From NCBI RefSeq assembly GCF_000026985.1, contig NC_017390.1, positions 2,607,284 through 2,669,710 of the forward strand: a stretch of DNA of 62,427 nt. The letters are read 5' to 3'. The notes beneath the pieces were generated by a model. The model was not told where the DNA came from. It saw only the letters and a program-made list of their open reading frames with translations, and searched no databases. This DNA comes from Erwinia pyrifoliae DSM 12163. GTDB taxonomy: Bacteria > Pseudomonadota > Gammaproteobacteria > Enterobacterales > Enterobacteriaceae. Made by a program: the position numbers and the translations under genes. Every line of letters starts with the position of its first letter. Within the stretch, counting starts at the first letter, position 1. Below are positions 45,179-55,588 of the stretch, piece by piece.

Positions 45179-47203
45179 TCAGGACGCCGCGATAAACAGC
45201 TCGCGCACCTGGTGCAGCTGGTCACGAACCTGGGCGGCCTGTTCAAATTCCAGATTCTGTGCATGCTGCTGCATCTGCGCTTCCAGCTGGTGGATGCGCT
45301 TTTGCAGTCCCTGCGGCGACAGATCGACGTAGGCCGGATCGTCTTCGACAATACTGCGCCCTTTCATATTACGCGGTTTGGCTTTGTTCTTCGCCAGCCC
45401 CTGGCCCAGCTCCAGAATATCGGAGATTTTCTTGTTAAGGCCCTGCGGGACAATGCCGTGCTCTTCATTGTGCAGCTGCTGCTTCTCACGGCGACGTTCG
45501 GTTTCGCCAATTGCGCGCGCCATCGACGGGGTGATTTTATCGCCGTAGAGGATCGCCTTACCGCTAAGGTTACGCGCAGCACGGCCAATAGTCTGGATCA
45601 GGGAACGCTCAGAACGCAAGAAGCCCTCTTTGTCTGCATCGAGGATGGCCACCAGCGAAACCTCAGGCATATCCAGCCCTTCACGCAGCAGGTTGATCCC
45701 TACCAGCACGTCAAACTTGCCCAGCCGCAGATCGCGAATGATTTCCACGCGCTCCACGGTATCAATGTCCGAGTGCAGATAGCGCACCCGCTCACCGTGC
45801 TCTGTGAGGTATTCGGTTAAATCTTCCGCCATACGTTTGGTCAGTACCGTGACCAGCACGCGTTCGTTAATCGCCACGCGCTGGCGGATTTCAGAAAGGA
45901 GATCGTCCACCTGCGTTGCCACCGGGCGCACTTCAACAATCGGATCGAGCAGTCCGGTAGGACGCACCACCTGGTCGATCACCTCGCCACCCGATTTTTC
46001 CAGTTCGTAATGACCCGGCGTGGCGGAAACGTAGATGGTCTGCGGTGCCAGCGCTTCAAACTCTTCAAACTTCATCGGGCGGTTATCCAGCGCTGACGGC
46101 AGACGGAAACCGTACTCCACCAGCGTTTCTTTGCGCGCCCGGTCGCCACGGTACATGCCGCCTATTTGCGGAATAGTCACATGGGATTCATCAATCACCA
46201 GCAGACCGTCGGCGGGCAGATAGTCAAACAGCGTGGGTGGCGCTTCGCCCGGCCCGCGTGCGGACAGATAGCGCGAGTAGTTTTCAATCCCGGAGCAGTA
46301 GCCCAGCTCGTTCATCATCTCAAGATCGAACTGGGTGCGCTGGCTCAGGCGCTGCTCTTCCAGCAGTTTGTTGTTATCCAGCAGCACCTTTTTCCGTTGC
46401 ACCAGCTCTTCTTTGATCTCTTCCATCGCCTGCAGGATGCGCTCGCGCGGCGTCACGTAGTGGGTTTTGGGATAGATGGTATAACGCGGGATCACCGACT
46501 CAATCTGGCCTGTTAACGGGTCAAAAATGGACAGCCGCTCCACCTCTTCGTCAAACAGCTCCACGCGCAGCGCATAATCATCAGACTCCGCCGGGAAGAT
46601 ATCGATAACCTCTCCGCGTACGCGGAACGTACCGCGCTGGAAAGCCTGGTCGTTGCGCGCATATTGCAGCTCTGCCAGCCGGCGCAGAATGGCGCGCTGG
46701 TCAATCACCATACCGCGCGTCAGGTGCAGCATCATTTTCAGATAGAGATCGGGGTCACCGAGGCCGTAAATCGCCGATACCGATGCCACCACCACCACGT
46801 CACGCCGTTCCAGCAGCGCTTTAGTGGCCGACAGACGCATCTGCTCGATGTGTTCGTTCACCGAAGCGTCTTTTTCGATAAAGGTGTCCGAGCTGGGAAC
46901 GTAAGCTTCAGGCTGGTAGTAGTCGTAATAAGAGACAAAATACTCTACTGCGTTATCCGGGAAAAACTCCTTCATTTCGCCGTACAGCTGCGCCGCCAGC
47001 GTTTTGTTTGGAGCCAGCACCATCGTCGGGCGGTTCAGGTCGGCAATCACGTTAGCCACGGTAAAGGTTTTACCCGACCCGGTCACGCCGAGCAGGGTTT
47101 GATGCGCCAGGCCGTCTTCCAGCCCCTCTTTCAGGCGACGGATAGCCTCCGGCTGGTCACCAGCGGGTTTAAATTCGGAGTTGAGTTTGAAGACTTTGCT
47201 CAT
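45179..47203 (-). CDS. uvrB: excinuclease ABC subunit B UvrB
   Basis: UvrB verifies DNA damage in nucleotide excision repair and loads UvrC. The 674-residue protein has Walker [17 protein letters not shown] near 38-53, the beta-hairpin [12 protein letters not shown] near 92-103, helicase motif [11 protein letters not shown] near 540 and the C-terminal UVR domain ([20 protein letters not shown]) near 635. A LexA box lies about 75 bases upstream. Confidence 0.97.
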   Translation of the reverse strand: MSKVFKLNSEFKPAGDQPEAIRRLKEGLEDGLAHQTLLGVTGSGKTFTVANVIADLNRPTMVLAPNKTLAAQLYGEMKEFFPDNAVEYFVSYYDYYQPEAYVPSSDTFIEKDASVNEHIEQMRLSATKALLERRDVVVVASVSAIYGLGDPDLYLKMMLHLTRGMVIDQRAILRRLAELQYARNDQAFQRGTFRVRGEVIDIFPAESDDYALRVELFDEEVERLSIFDPLTGQIESVIPRYTIYPKTHYVTPRERILQAMEEIKEELVQRKKVLLDNNKLLEEQRLSQRTQFDLEMMNELGYCSGIENYSRYLSARGPGEAPPTLFDYLPADGLLVIDESHVTIPQIGGMYRGDRARKETLVEYGFRLPSALDNRPMKFEEFEALAPQTIYVSATPGHYELEKSGGEVIDQVVRPTGLLDPIVEVRPVATQVDDLLSEIRQRVAINERVLVTVLTKRMAEDLTEYLTEHGERVRYLHSDIDTVERVEIIRDLRLGKFDVLVGINLLREGLDMPEVSLVAILDADKEGFLRSERSLIQTIGRAARNLSGKAILYGDKITPSMARAIGETERRREKQQLHNEEHGIVPQGLNKKISDILELGQGLAKNKAKPRNMKGRSIVEDDPAYVDLSPQGLQKRIHQLEAQMQQHAQNLEFEQAAQVRDQLHQVRELFIAAS

Positions 47204-47279
47204 TTCAGGCTACCTGATGAAGATGGACACGAACCAGCATCTCATTCTACCCGGCTCTGACGATTTTGCCAGCAAAAAA

Positions 47280-47299
47280 CACTGGATATAATCACAGCT
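47280..47299. promoter_or_regulatory. LexA (SOS) box of uvrB
   Basis: CTGGATATAATCACAG has the CTG-N10-CAG core with an AT-rich centre, 77 bases from the uvrB start. uvrB is a classical LexA target. Confidence 0.8.
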
Positions 47300-47382
47300 A
47301 TACGCCATGATGCCGTTTTGTCGGCCAGAGATGCTGTATTGCCCGGCATGGTGCCAGGAGCTGAACCGGGTAAGCAAAGAGC

Positions 47383-47647
47383 TTATCCCCACAGGATTCA
47401 GATTTTACTGTTTGTCAAGAGCGCCGGCTGAAAGTCTTCACCAATGGATTCCATCAGTAAGAGATTATTGATTTTATATAACCAGTTGATTTTAAGCATA
47501 TATTCAATAAAGCCGAGTTTCGCACCAACCCGCAGCAAAGCCGCGTCCGCTCTCGTATTGCGCTAGTTTTCACAGTCTAATACACAAGGTTATCCACAGG
47601 AATGGTGGATAACTGTCTACAGCGCTTGAGACGTCTGATGTGTATAA
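47383..47647. promoter_or_regulatory. DARS1-like DnaA-reactivating element
   Basis: E. coli DARS1, which regenerates ATP-DnaA, lies between bioD and uvrB; the same interval here has DnaA boxes. TTATCCACA is at 47590-47598, its inverted variant TTATCCACC at 47604-47612 (five bases apart, facing each other), and an inverted TTATACACA at 47639-47647. A weaker TTATCCCCA lies at 47383-47391. An IHF consensus match, TAACCAGTTGATT, is at 47479-47491. Identity rests on position and box pattern. Confidence 0.72.
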
Positions 47648-48131
47648 CTCATCCCCATGTACGGTTAAGTCCGGTAAATATTTTTTTTCTGCGGTTTTTT
47701 TAGCGCCGCCGTCACACCGTTACGCACTGAAAAACACATTTGACCGCATCCTGGCGCATCTTCTCTGTGATACCACGTTGTACAGGCTGGTTGCCAGCGG
47801 ATCCGGCACTTGCACCATCACTGATTAGCAGCAGGCACTGACCCAGTGCAAAATGCTATTTACCCCGCTGAACAGTTTAGCTGCGCTCATCAATAACCTG
47901 CACCAGGGTGCAGGCAACGCGAAAAGCCGGCCTCATCACTCACCTGGCGCGATGATTGCATGGTCATGATAATGACATAGCATTACGCTGCAATGCCTGA
48001 TGCTTTCACAACACCATAGCGAAAAGCATCAAGCCGCAACGGTTGTTCATGGTACGCCAGACTGTTTGCCATACGACAAAGAGCGTAAGCAAAACAGGTG
48101 CGATCTAAAACTTTCTGGAGGAGAGTGTCAG
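47648..48131. other. intergenic region upstream of the ABC ATPase
   Basis: Nearly 500 bases with no credible CDS. The composition is mixed, and several short open stretches look like decayed coding sequence without a nameable parent. It probably holds the promoter of the following gene. Confidence 0.4.
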
Positions 48132-48848
48132 ATGCTCAGTTTACGTTCAGTCAATCAGTTCTACGGGCAAAACCACATTTTGTGGGACGTCGATTTGGAG
48201 CTTGAACCCGGTACCTGCACCGGTATTCTCGGGCGGCAGGGCATGGGGAAAACCACGCTGGTAAACTGCATTATGGGACATCTGCCGATCAACAGCGGCT
48301 CCATGACATGGCAGGGTGTCAGCGGGCCGCCACAGGATCTGCTGCTGCAACCGGTGGAAACCCGCGCCTCGCTGGGGATCGGTTATGTGCCACAAGGACG
48401 GCACATTTTCTCTCAGATGAGCGTTGAAGAGAATTTGCAAATCGCCCTGTTGGCCGGTGCAGGTATGGCATGCCACAGGGCGATCCCGAAGAGGGTTTAT
48501 GATCTGTTTCCTGCGCTGTGGTCATTGCGCCACCAGCGCAGCGGTGAGCTGGCCATCGACCAGCAGCAACAGCTGGCGCTGGCGCGTGCGCTGGTATTGC
48601 AGCCCAGGCTGCTGATTCTGGATGAACCCACGGAAGGCATGTCACCGTGGCTGGAAGAGGAGATGGGAAATCTGATCCATCGACTGAGTCACGATTTTGG
48701 TATGACTATTCTGCTGCTGGAACAGCGCCTGTCGTTTATCCGTCGCGTAGCCGACTATTTTCTGTTGCTGCATCGCGGACGTAATGTGGCTCACGGCAAA
48801 GTGGCGCTGCTCGATGACCGCGTGGTCAATACGTGGCTGGCGGTGTGA
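48132..48848 (+). CDS. orphan UrtE/LivF-like ABC transporter ATPase
   Basis: A 238-residue ATPase most like UrtE of urea ABC transporters. The ATG at 48132 follows GGAGGAG; the frame is open 44 codons further upstream without similarity. Walker A GRQGMGKT (34-41) and Walker B LLILDEP (160-166) are intact and the Q-loop region GIGYVPQGRHIF is normal. The signature motif, LSGGQQQ in the family, reads LAIDQQQ (140-146), losing both glycines. No permease, binding-protein or urease gene is nearby. It may be a dying copy or a regulator-like subunit. Confidence 0.8.
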   Translation: MLSLRSVNQFYGQNHILWDVDLELEPGTCTGILGRQGMGKTTLVNCIMGHLPINSGSMTWQGVSGPPQDLLLQPVETRASLGIGYVPQGRHIFSQMSVEENLQIALLAGAGMACHRAIPKRVYDLFPALWSLRHQRSGELAIDQQQQLALARALVLQPRLLILDEPTEGMSPWLEEEMGNLIHRLSHDFGMTILLLEQRLSFIRRVADYFLLLHRGRNVAHGKVALLDDRVVNTWLAV

Positions 48849-48900
48849 TCGCCACGGCTGGCCAGCGGCACGGGCCGTTTCACCACCTGGCCGGAGAGGA

Positions 48901-49575
48901 TCATGGCAGGGTGAGATAACGGCCGAGGTGGTCCCGACCGCCCCCAGCCAGATGGGGAATTTCACCCAGACAGGGCGCGGCTATCAGCGCGTTCAAGGTG
49001 GCCAGATACTCCCGGTGCCGTTTGCCTGCAGGCTGGATGCCATTGGCTATCCAGCCCGCCAGCGGCAGACCACTGGACAGCACCGCCCCGGCGGTCAGCA
49101 GCGCATGGTTAATACAGCCCAGCTTTACCCCTACCACCAGAATCACCGGCATCTGCTCCTGCTCTACCCATTGTGCGAAGGTCAGGCTGGCTGCAAGCGG
49201 CGTCAACCATCCTCCCGCTCCTTCGGTTAACACCCATTCAGCCCGCTGTGCCACCGCCGCCAGTCCGGCAGAAAGCTGGCTGGCGGCGATGGGCCGCTGC
49301 TGCTCCGCGCTGATAATATGCGGTGAAGTCGGCTCGGCAAACGCCAGCGGATTGACCATCTCATACGGCAAGCGCACGCTGCTGTACTTCTGTAGTGCCA
49401 GCGCATCCTCATTACGCAGCCCTTGCGCGGTGACTTCACAGCCGGTGGCCACCGGTTTGTAACCTGCACAGCGGTAGCCCCCCGCCGTTGCCGCCTGCAG
49501 TAACGCGCAGCTGGCGACGGTTTTGCCCACTTCCGTATCGGTCCCGGTGACAAACCAACGTTTACTCACGCTCAA
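48901..49575 (-). CDS. bioD: dethiobiotin synthetase BioD
   Basis: BioD closes the ureido ring of dethiobiotin from diaminopelargonate, carbon dioxide and ATP. The 224-residue protein has the P-loop FVTGTDTEVGKTVAS (residues 8-22), GYKPVATG near 39 and EGAGGWLTPL near 115. It overlaps bioC by 14 bases at the end of the bioBFCD operon. Confidence 0.95.
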   Translation of the reverse strand: MSVSKRWFVTGTDTEVGKTVASCALLQAATAGGYRCAGYKPVATGCEVTAQGLRNEDALALQKYSSVRLPYEMVNPLAFAEPTSPHIISAEQQRPIAASQLSAGLAAVAQRAEWVLTEGAGGWLTPLAASLTFAQWVEQEQMPVILVVGVKLGCINHALLTAGAVLSSGLPLAGWIANGIQPAGKRHREYLATLNALIAAPCLGEIPHLAGGGRDHLGRYLTLP

Positions 49576-50320
49576 TCACTCCTGATACCAGTTGATAACT
49601 TAACAGGCAGCCGCGCGCATCGCGCTGCCAGACCTGCTCCAGCTGTTGTAGCTCGCGCCGACTTATCATGCCATTCGAACGCCCCTGATGCAGATGGGTT
49701 GCCCCAATCCCCTTCAGCGAACGCAGCGCGCTGAGCACGTCCGGGAAGGCCAGCGTTAGCGTATAACCGGCCAGCGTCAACGCCAGGCTACCCGCCGCCT
49801 GCTCAATCACCGGCAGGCTGGCAAAACGGTTGAGCGGTGCACTGCGCCCGATCTGCTGCCAGGCCGCGCTCACTTCCTTGAGCGACCCCTCCGTCAGGGT
49901 GGAAAACAGCACCTGCCCGCCCGGTTTCGTGACGCGCCGCAGTTCCCGCAGCGCCAGCGGCAGGCTGCTGCACCACTGGACGGCCAGATTGCTCCAGCAG
50001 CGGTCAAAACTGGCGTCGGCGAAGGGTAAGGCTTCGATGTCGCCAGGCAGATAACAGTCTGCCGCCTGATTTTCCCGCGCATGCTGTAACATCTTTTCTG
50101 ACAGATCGAGCGCGGTAACCCAATGCCCACCCGCTCGCCAGCGCTGGCTGAACCAGCCGGTGCCACAGCCTGCGTCGAGCACCCGCAGCGCATTACCGGG
50201 GCGGGCATGTTCCAGCAGCCGCTCGCCGCACTGACGTTGCAGCTCTGCATGCTGGTTATAGCTGCGGGCGGCGCGGCCAAACGCCGCCGCCACGGCCTGT
50301 TTATTCACCGTCTGTGGCAT
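49562..50320 (-). CDS. bioC: malonyl-ACP O-methyltransferase BioC
   Basis: BioC methylates malonyl-ACP so that fatty acid synthesis can build pimeloyl-ACP methyl ester. The SAM motif [15 protein letters not shown] (about 47-61) and [10 protein letters not shown] are clear. I chose the ATG at 50320 ([18 protein letters not shown]), giving 252 residues; it overlaps bioF by 20 bases, as is common in bio operons. bioH, the partner esterase gene, is not in this window. Confidence 0.93.
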   Translation of the reverse strand: MPQTVNKQAVAAAFGRAARSYNQHAELQRQCGERLLEHARPGNALRVLDAGCGTGWFSQRWRAGGHWVTALDLSEKMLQHARENQAADCYLPGDIEALPFADASFDRCWSNLAVQWCSSLPLALRELRRVTKPGGQVLFSTLTEGSLKEVSAAWQQIGRSAPLNRFASLPVIEQAAGSLALTLAGYTLTLAFPDVLSALRSLKGIGATHLHQGRSNGMISRRELQQLEQVWQRDARGCLLSYQLVSGVIERE

Positions 50321-51455
50321 ACAGTCCCTCCAGCAGGCGGTCGATATCATCCGCCCGGTGGGCGGCGCTTAGCGTAATGCGCAAGCGTGAGGTACCGGGC
50401 GGCACGGTGGGTGGACGGATGGCGCTCACCCAGCAGCCGCGATCCCGCAACCGCTGTGCCAGCGTCAGCGCTTTCTGCTCATCACCGACGATGAGCGGCT
50501 GAATGGCGCTGTCGGACGCAGCTAACTGCCAGCACAGCCCCAGCGCCCCCTGGCGAAAGCGGGTGACATTGGTCGCCAGCCGCTGACGCAGATCGTCACC
50601 CTGCTGAATGCAGCCCAATGCCGCCCGGATGGCACAGGCCTGGGCAGGCGGCATGGCGGTGCTGTAAATCAGGTGACGGGCAAACTGCAACAGATAGTCG
50701 GCAGTGGTGTTATCACACAGCAGCGCCGCGCCGCTGACGCCAAACGCTTTACCAAAGGTGACAATCAGCAGTTCGGGCTGTACGCCCTGCTGCCAGCAGC
50801 TGCCGCGCCCCTGCTCGCCGCAAACGCCCACGCCATGTGCGTCATCCACCAGCAGCCAGCCACCACGCGTTCGTGCCAGCGGGTGAAGTAACTTCAGCGG
50901 GGCGCGGTCACCGTCCATACTGAAGACGCCTTCCGTCACCACCAGCGTTTCTCCGTCGCCTTCTGTTGCCAGCAGTTTCGCCAGCGCGGACGGCTGGTTA
51001 TGGCTGAATCGGCGCAGAGTGGCAGGACTGAGGCTGGCGGCTTCCAGCAGCGAAGCGTGGCACAGCTTATCGGCGAAGATGCGGTCTTTTTTTGCCATCA
51101 TCGCCGCTATCACCGCCTGGTTAGCGGCAAAACCGGAGATAAACAGCAGCGCACGCGGGTAGCCAAGCCAGTCGGCCAGCTGCTCTTCCAGCTGCGCCTG
51201 GGGAGCGCGGTAGCCGGTGACATGCGCCGATCCGCCAGCCCCCACGCCATAGCGCTCTGCCCCCTGCTGCCAGGCGCTGACGATGCGCCTGTCGTGGCTA
51301 AGGCCCAGGTAATCATTGGCGGAAAAATTAAGATATTGACGCCCCGCCACGCTGAGCGCGCGGGCATCCGCCTGCTGGCTGAGCTGGCGCTGGCGATATT
51401 GTCCGTTCAGGCGGCGCTTGACCAGCGCCTGCTCAATCCGCTGTGACCAACTCAT
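50301..51455 (-). CDS. bioF: 8-amino-7-oxononanoate synthase BioF
   Basis: BioF is a PLP enzyme joining pimeloyl-ACP and alanine. The 384-residue protein has the PLP lysine in [15 protein letters not shown] near 235, [16 protein letters not shown] near 203 and [11 protein letters not shown] near 48. Two ATGs overlap the bioB stop; either gives tight coupling. Confidence 0.95.
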   Translation of the reverse strand: MSWSQRIEQALVKRRLNGQYRQRQLSQQADARALSVAGRQYLNFSANDYLGLSHDRRIVSAWQQGAERYGVGAGGSAHVTGYRAPQAQLEEQLADWLGYPRALLFISGFAANQAVIAAMMAKKDRIFADKLCHASLLEAASLSPATLRRFSHNQPSALAKLLATEGDGETLVVTEGVFSMDGDRAPLKLLHPLARTRGGWLLVDDAHGVGVCGEQGRGSCWQQGVQPELLIVTFGKAFGVSGAALLCDNTTADYLLQFARHLIYSTAMPPAQACAIRAALGCIQQGDDLRQRLATNVTRFRQGALGLCWQLAASDSAIQPLIVGDEQKALTLAQRLRDRGCWVSAIRPPTVPPGTSRLRITLSAAHRADDIDRLLEGLYATDGE

Positions 51456-52486
51456 CACAGCGCCGCGTTGTAAAACAGTTCGCTGTCGGCATTCAGCACA
51501 CGGGCGGTCAGCGCCTGCTGCTGCGCGTTATCCCCGGATTGCATGGTGCTGTGCTGTGGATTAAGCCCCAGCTTGCGGAACAGCAGCAGGTCTTTATCCT
51601 CTTCCGGATTGGGGGTGGTCAGTAGTTTGCAGCCGTAGAAAATGGAGTTGGCTCCGGCCATAAAGCATAGCGCCTGGGTCTGTTCGCTCATCTGCTCACG
51701 TCCGGCAGAAAGTCGAACATGGGAGCGCGGCATCATAATGCGCGCCACCGCGATGGTGCGCACAAAATCAAACGGGTCGACGTCATCGTTATCGGCCAGC
51801 GGCGTGCCTTTCACCTTGACCAGCATGTTGATCGGCACGCTTTCCGGCGGCTCCGGCAGGTTTGCCAGCTGCACTAATAATCCGGCGCGATCCTGCACCG
51901 TTTCGCCCAGCCCGACAATGCCGCCGGAACAGACTTTGATCCCGGCATTGCGCACTTGACCCAGCGTATCAAGGCGATCCTGATAGCTGCGCGTAGTAAT
52001 GATACTGCGGTAAAACTCCGGCGAGGTATCAAGGTTGTGGTTATAAAAATCCAGCCCGGCATCTGCCAGCCGCTGCGCCTGCTGCTGACTGAGCGAACCC
52101 AGCGTCATGCAGGTTTCCATCCCCATTGCCTTCACCCCCTGCACCATCTTTTCCAGATACGGCATATCGCGCTCGTGGGGATTCTTCCACGCGGCCCCCA
52201 TGCAGAAACGCCCCGATCCGGCGGCTTTAGCCTTACGCGCCGAACTGAGCACCTCTTCCACCTCCATCAAGCGTTCGGATTCCAGCCCGGTTTTGTAACG
52301 GGCGCTTTGCGGGCAGTATTTACAGTCTTCCGGACAGGCGCCGGTTTTGATCGACAGCAGCGTACTGACCTGAACCTGTCGCGGATCAAAATGCTGGCGA
52401 TGAGTGAGCTGGGCTTCGAACATCAGTTCGAGAAAAGGCTTTTCAAACAGCGCCTGTGCCTGAGAAAGAGTCCAACGTGTTACCAT
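51455..52486 (-). CDS. bioB: biotin synthase BioB
   Basis: BioB is a radical SAM enzyme that inserts sulfur into dethiobiotin. The cluster motif [11 protein letters not shown] is near 45-55 and the auxiliary-cluster region follows. I chose the ATG at 52486 ([17 protein letters not shown]), 343 residues, because it matches other BioB starts; the frame is open to 52510. It leads the bioBFCD operon and diverges from bioA across a BirA operator. Confidence 0.95.
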   Translation of the reverse strand: MVTRWTLSQAQALFEKPFLELMFEAQLTHRQHFDPRQVQVSTLLSIKTGACPEDCKYCPQSARYKTGLESERLMEVEEVLSSARKAKAAGSGRFCMGAAWKNPHERDMPYLEKMVQGVKAMGMETCMTLGSLSQQQAQRLADAGLDFYNHNLDTSPEFYRSIITTRSYQDRLDTLGQVRNAGIKVCSGGIVGLGETVQDRAGLLVQLANLPEPPESVPINMLVKVKGTPLADNDDVDPFDFVRTIAVARIMMPRSHVRLSAGREQMSEQTQALCFMAGANSIFYGCKLLTTPNPEEDKDLLLFRKLGLNPQHSTMQSGDNAQQQALTARVLNADSELFYNAAL

Positions 52487-52532
52487 TGCTTGCTCCAAAA
52501 AATCTGTCAATTGTCTGTACGGCCTGGTTATA

Positions 52533-52567
52533 CTTGTAAACTAATTTTTTTATTTTTGGTTTACAAG
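52533..52567. promoter_or_regulatory. BirA operator (bioO)
   Basis: CTTGTAAACTAA and TTGGTTTACAAG are inverted repeats matching in 11 of 12 positions around an AT-only centre, between the bioB and bioA starts. BirA-biotinyl-AMP binds this TTGTAAAC...GTTTACAA form and represses both directions. Confidence 0.93.
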
Positions 52568-52574
52568 TGATTTT

Positions 52575-53861
52575 ATGACCCCGGACGATTTGGCTTTTGA
52601 CCGTGACCATATCTGGCACCCCTATACCTCAATGAGCGCACCACTGCCCTGCTACCCGGTGGTTGCCGCCGAGGGAACCGCGCTCCGGCTGGCTGATGGC
52701 CGTCAGCTGGTGGACGGCATGTCTTCCTGGTGGGCCGCCATTCACGGCTACAATCATCCACGTCTTAATCAGGCGCTTCAGGCCCAGTTAACACAGATGT
52801 CGCATGTGATGTTTGGCGGGATTACCCATCCGGCGGCGGTGGCGCTGTGCCGCAGGCTGGTGGCGATCACGCCAGCTCGACTGGAGTGCGTGTTCCTTGC
52901 TGATTCGGGTTCAGTCTCGGTGGAAGTGGCGATGAAAATGGCGCTGCAATACTGGCAGGCGCGTGGTGAAAAGCGGCAGCGCTTTCTTACGCTGCGTCAC
53001 GGCTATCATGGCGATACCTTTGCCGCCATGTCGGTGTGCGACCCGCAAAACGCCATGCACAGCCTGTATCAGGGCTATCTGCCTGAACATCTGTTCGCGC
53101 CCGCGCCCGGCTGCCGCTTCGATGACGAATGGCAGGAAAGTGACGCCGATGCCATTGAGCAGCTGATAAGCCAGCATCACCGCCAGCTGACGGCGGTGAT
53201 CCTTGAACCGATCGTGCAGGGCGCGGGCGGAATGCGCTTTTACCATCCGCGCTATCTGCAACGGGTACGTGCGCTCTGCGACCGTTATCGGCTGCTGCTG
53301 ATCGCCGATGAGATCGCCACCGGTTTTGGCCGCACCGGCAGGCTGTTTGCCTGTGAACATGCGGCTATCAGCCCGGATATTCTTTGCGTTGGTAAGGCGC
53401 TGACCGGTGGCACCATGACGCTTTCCGCCACGCTAACCACCCGCCACGTTGCCGACACCATCAGCAACGGCGCGGCGGGCTGCTTTATGCACGGCCCCAC
53501 GTTTATGGGCAACCCGCTGGCCTGTGCCGTCGCCAGCGAAAGTCTGGCGCTGTTGCAGGAGAACCGCTGGCAGGCTCAGGTGGCGGCGATTGAAAACCAG
53601 CTACGCGCAGCGCTACTGCCGTTGAACGCGCAGCCGGAAGTCGCCGATGTGCGGGTGCTGGGCGCGATCGGCGTGGTGGAAACGCAGCGTCCTGTGGCGC
53701 TGGCGACGATGCAGCAGTTCTTTGTTGAACAGGGCGTCTGGATCCGGCCATTTGGCAAGCTGATTTACCTGATGCCGCCGTATGTCATTACGCCGGAGGC
53801 GTTGCAGCAGTTAACCGATGCCGTCAGCGCGGCTATCGCCCGCCCCGGGCTGTTCAGCTAG
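52575..53861 (+). CDS. bioA: adenosylmethionine-8-amino-7-oxononanoate aminotransferase BioA
   Basis: BioA uses SAM as amino donor to make 7,8-diaminopelargonate. The 428-residue fold-type I PLP protein has [18 protein letters not shown] at the N-terminus, [16 protein letters not shown] near 50, [17 protein letters not shown] near 240 and the PLP lysine in [13 protein letters not shown] near 274. The ATG is eight bases past the BirA operator. Confidence 0.96.
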   Translation: MTPDDLAFDRDHIWHPYTSMSAPLPCYPVVAAEGTALRLADGRQLVDGMSSWWAAIHGYNHPRLNQALQAQLTQMSHVMFGGITHPAAVALCRRLVAITPARLECVFLADSGSVSVEVAMKMALQYWQARGEKRQRFLTLRHGYHGDTFAAMSVCDPQNAMHSLYQGYLPEHLFAPAPGCRFDDEWQESDADAIEQLISQHHRQLTAVILEPIVQGAGGMRFYHPRYLQRVRALCDRYRLLLIADEIATGFGRTGRLFACEHAAISPDILCVGKALTGGTMTLSATLTTRHVADTISNGAAGCFMHGPTFMGNPLACAVASESLALLQENRWQAQVAAIENQLRAALLPLNAQPEVADVRVLGAIGVVETQRPVALATMQQFFVEQGVWIRPFGKLIYLMPPYVITPEALQQLTDAVSAAIARPGLFS

Positions 53862-53944
53862 CGCCCATGCTGCCAGGCAGCAACCAGCACGATGCACTAC
53901 GCTTTTAGCTGGTTTGCTTAAGTCAATACGCCCTGGAGGGGAAT

Positions 53945-55000
53945 ATGCCACAAGATAAACAGACTAACCGCCGCCTGCTGCTGGCTTCACGCCCGCACGG
54001 CGCGCCAACCGCCGCCAATTTCCGTCATGACACGCAGCCGGTGCCGCAGCCTGCTGACGGGCAGGTGCTGTTGCGCACCGTCTGGCTGTCGCTGGACCCG
54101 TATATGCGCGGGCGCATGAGCGATGCCCCCTCCTACGCCCCGCCGGTGGCGCTGAACGAGGTGATGTGCGGCGGCACGGTGGCGTTGGTTGAGCGCTCTG
54201 AACACGCGGATTTTCGCGTTGGCGACTGGGTTGTCAGCGGCAGCGGCTGGCAGGATTTCGCCCTGTCGGACGGGCGCGATCTGATTAAGCTTAGCGGCCC
54301 GGTGCTTGATCATCCGTCATGGGCGCTGGGCATGCTGGGCATGCCGGGATTTACCGCCTATATGGGACTGCTGGATATCGGCAATCCGCAGCCGGGAGAA
54401 ACGGTGGTGGTGGCTGCCGCCACGGGAGCGGTAGGTTCGCTGGTGGGGCAGATCGCCAAACTGAAGGGCTGCCATGTGGTGGGAATCGCCGGAGGCGCGG
54501 AGAAGTGCCGTTATGCCGAACAGGTGCTGGGCTTCGACCGCTGCCTCGATCACCGTGATGATAATCTGGCAGAAAATCTTAGTCGCCACTGCGCGGACGG
54601 CATCGACGTTTATTTTGAAAGCGTTGGCGGTAAGGTGTTTAACAGCGTACTGCCGCTGATGAATGCCAAAGGCCGTATTCCGGTCTGCGGACTGATCGCC
54701 GACTACAACAGCACCGGCATCGCTGATGGCCCCGATCGCCTGCCGCTGCTGCAAAGCGCCATTCTGCGTAAGCGTCTGCGCATTGAAGGTTTTATTATCA
54801 ATCAGGATTATGGCCAGCGCTTTGACGAGTTTTTCCGCCAGATGAGCCAGTGGGTCGCCGAAGACAGGCTGGTTTTCCGCGAAGACATTATCGACGGGCT
54901 GGACAATGCACCAGAAGCGTTAATCGGCATGCTTAAAGGGAATAATTTCGGCAAAGTGGTGGTGCGCGTGGCACAAGACAAGCCGGTAATAAAGCGTTAA
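53945..55000 (+). CDS. curA: NADPH-dependent oxidoreductase, CurA-like
   Basis: A 351-residue medium-chain reductase of the leukotriene B4 12-hydroxydehydrogenase-like group; E. coli CurA (YncB), of nearly the same length, reduces curcumin and other enones. VWLSLDPYMRGRMSD near 45 and the cofactor motif AATGAVGSLVGQIAKLKG near 157 are present. No zinc ligands are seen, as expected. GGAGGGG precedes the start. E. coli has no gene of this family at this place between bioA and ybhB. Confidence 0.85.
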   Translation: MPQDKQTNRRLLLASRPHGAPTAANFRHDTQPVPQPADGQVLLRTVWLSLDPYMRGRMSDAPSYAPPVALNEVMCGGTVALVERSEHADFRVGDWVVSGSGWQDFALSDGRDLIKLSGPVLDHPSWALGMLGMPGFTAYMGLLDIGNPQPGETVVVAAATGAVGSLVGQIAKLKGCHVVGIAGGAEKCRYAEQVLGFDRCLDHRDDNLAENLSRHCADGIDVYFESVGGKVFNSVLPLMNAKGRIPVCGLIADYNSTGIADGPDRLPLLQSAILRKRLRIEGFIINQDYGQRFDEFFRQMSQWVAEDRLVFREDIIDGLDNAPEALIGMLKGNNFGKVVVRVAQDKPVIKR

Positions 55001-55040
55001 GGTATTGCTTCAACAGGAAATAACCACAACCGGAGTCAAG

Positions 55041-55517
55041 ATGAAACTCATTAGCCAGGATTTTAACCACGGCGATAAGCTCCCGGAGCGCCAGGTGTTG
55101 AATGCGATGGGCTACCAGGGCGATAACCTGTCACCCCATCTCGCCTGGGACGATGTGCCGCCAGGCACGAAAAGTTTTGTTGTCACCTGCTACGATCCCG
55201 ATGCGCCCACCGGTTCCGGCTGGTGGCACTGGGTGGTCGCCAACCTGCCCGCCGACACGCGTGAGCTGAAGCCGGGTGCAGGTTCGGGCAAGGCTGAACT
55301 GCCGACCGGCAGCTTACAGACGCGTACTGATTTTGGCAGCGCGGGCTACGGCGGCGCGGCTCCGCCAAAAGGGGAAAGCCACCGTTATATTTTTACCGTC
55401 CACGCGCTGGATGTTGGCAGGCTGGACGTTGATGAACACGCCAGCGGTGCGCTGGTAGGCTTTAATGTGCATTTCCATGCACTGGCCAGCGCGTCGATCA
55501 CCGCAATGTACAACTGA
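55041..55517 (+). CDS. ybhB: YbhB, Raf kinase inhibitor-like protein
   Basis: A 158-residue PEBP-fold protein, with the ligand-site segments YDPDAPTGSGWWHWVV (about 55-70) and APPKGESHRYIFTVHAL near 112. The cellular role in bacteria is unknown. The ATG at 55041 has GGAG upstream and matches E. coli MKLISNDLRDGD. It keeps E. coli synteny with bioA, except for the inserted curA and the absence of ybhC. Confidence 0.94.
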   Translation: MKLISQDFNHGDKLPERQVLNAMGYQGDNLSPHLAWDDVPPGTKSFVVTCYDPDAPTGSGWWHWVVANLPADTRELKPGAGSGKAELPTGSLQTRTDFGSAGYGGAAPPKGESHRYIFTVHALDVGRLDVDEHASGALVGFNVHFHALASASITAMYN

Positions 55518-55529
55518 TCGTGGCGTTCA

Positions 55530-55559
55530 GGCGGAGCGGTTTATCTGCTCCGCCTTGTT
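55530..55559. terminator. terminator between ybhB and pgl
   Basis: GGCGGAGC and GCTCCGCC pair around a nine-base loop in the convergent gap, followed on the plus strand by TTGTT. It can serve both genes. Confidence 0.65.
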
Positions 55560-55588
55560 AACCGCAGCAGGATGGCAAACCGGCTTGA

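Noticed and set aside
48090..48131. LSGGECQ encoded just upstream of the orphan ATPase start, resembling an ABC signature motif
   Set aside because: The bases are the GGAGGAG ribosome-binding region; the motif is at the wrong place relative to Walker A and the upstream frame shows no similarity.
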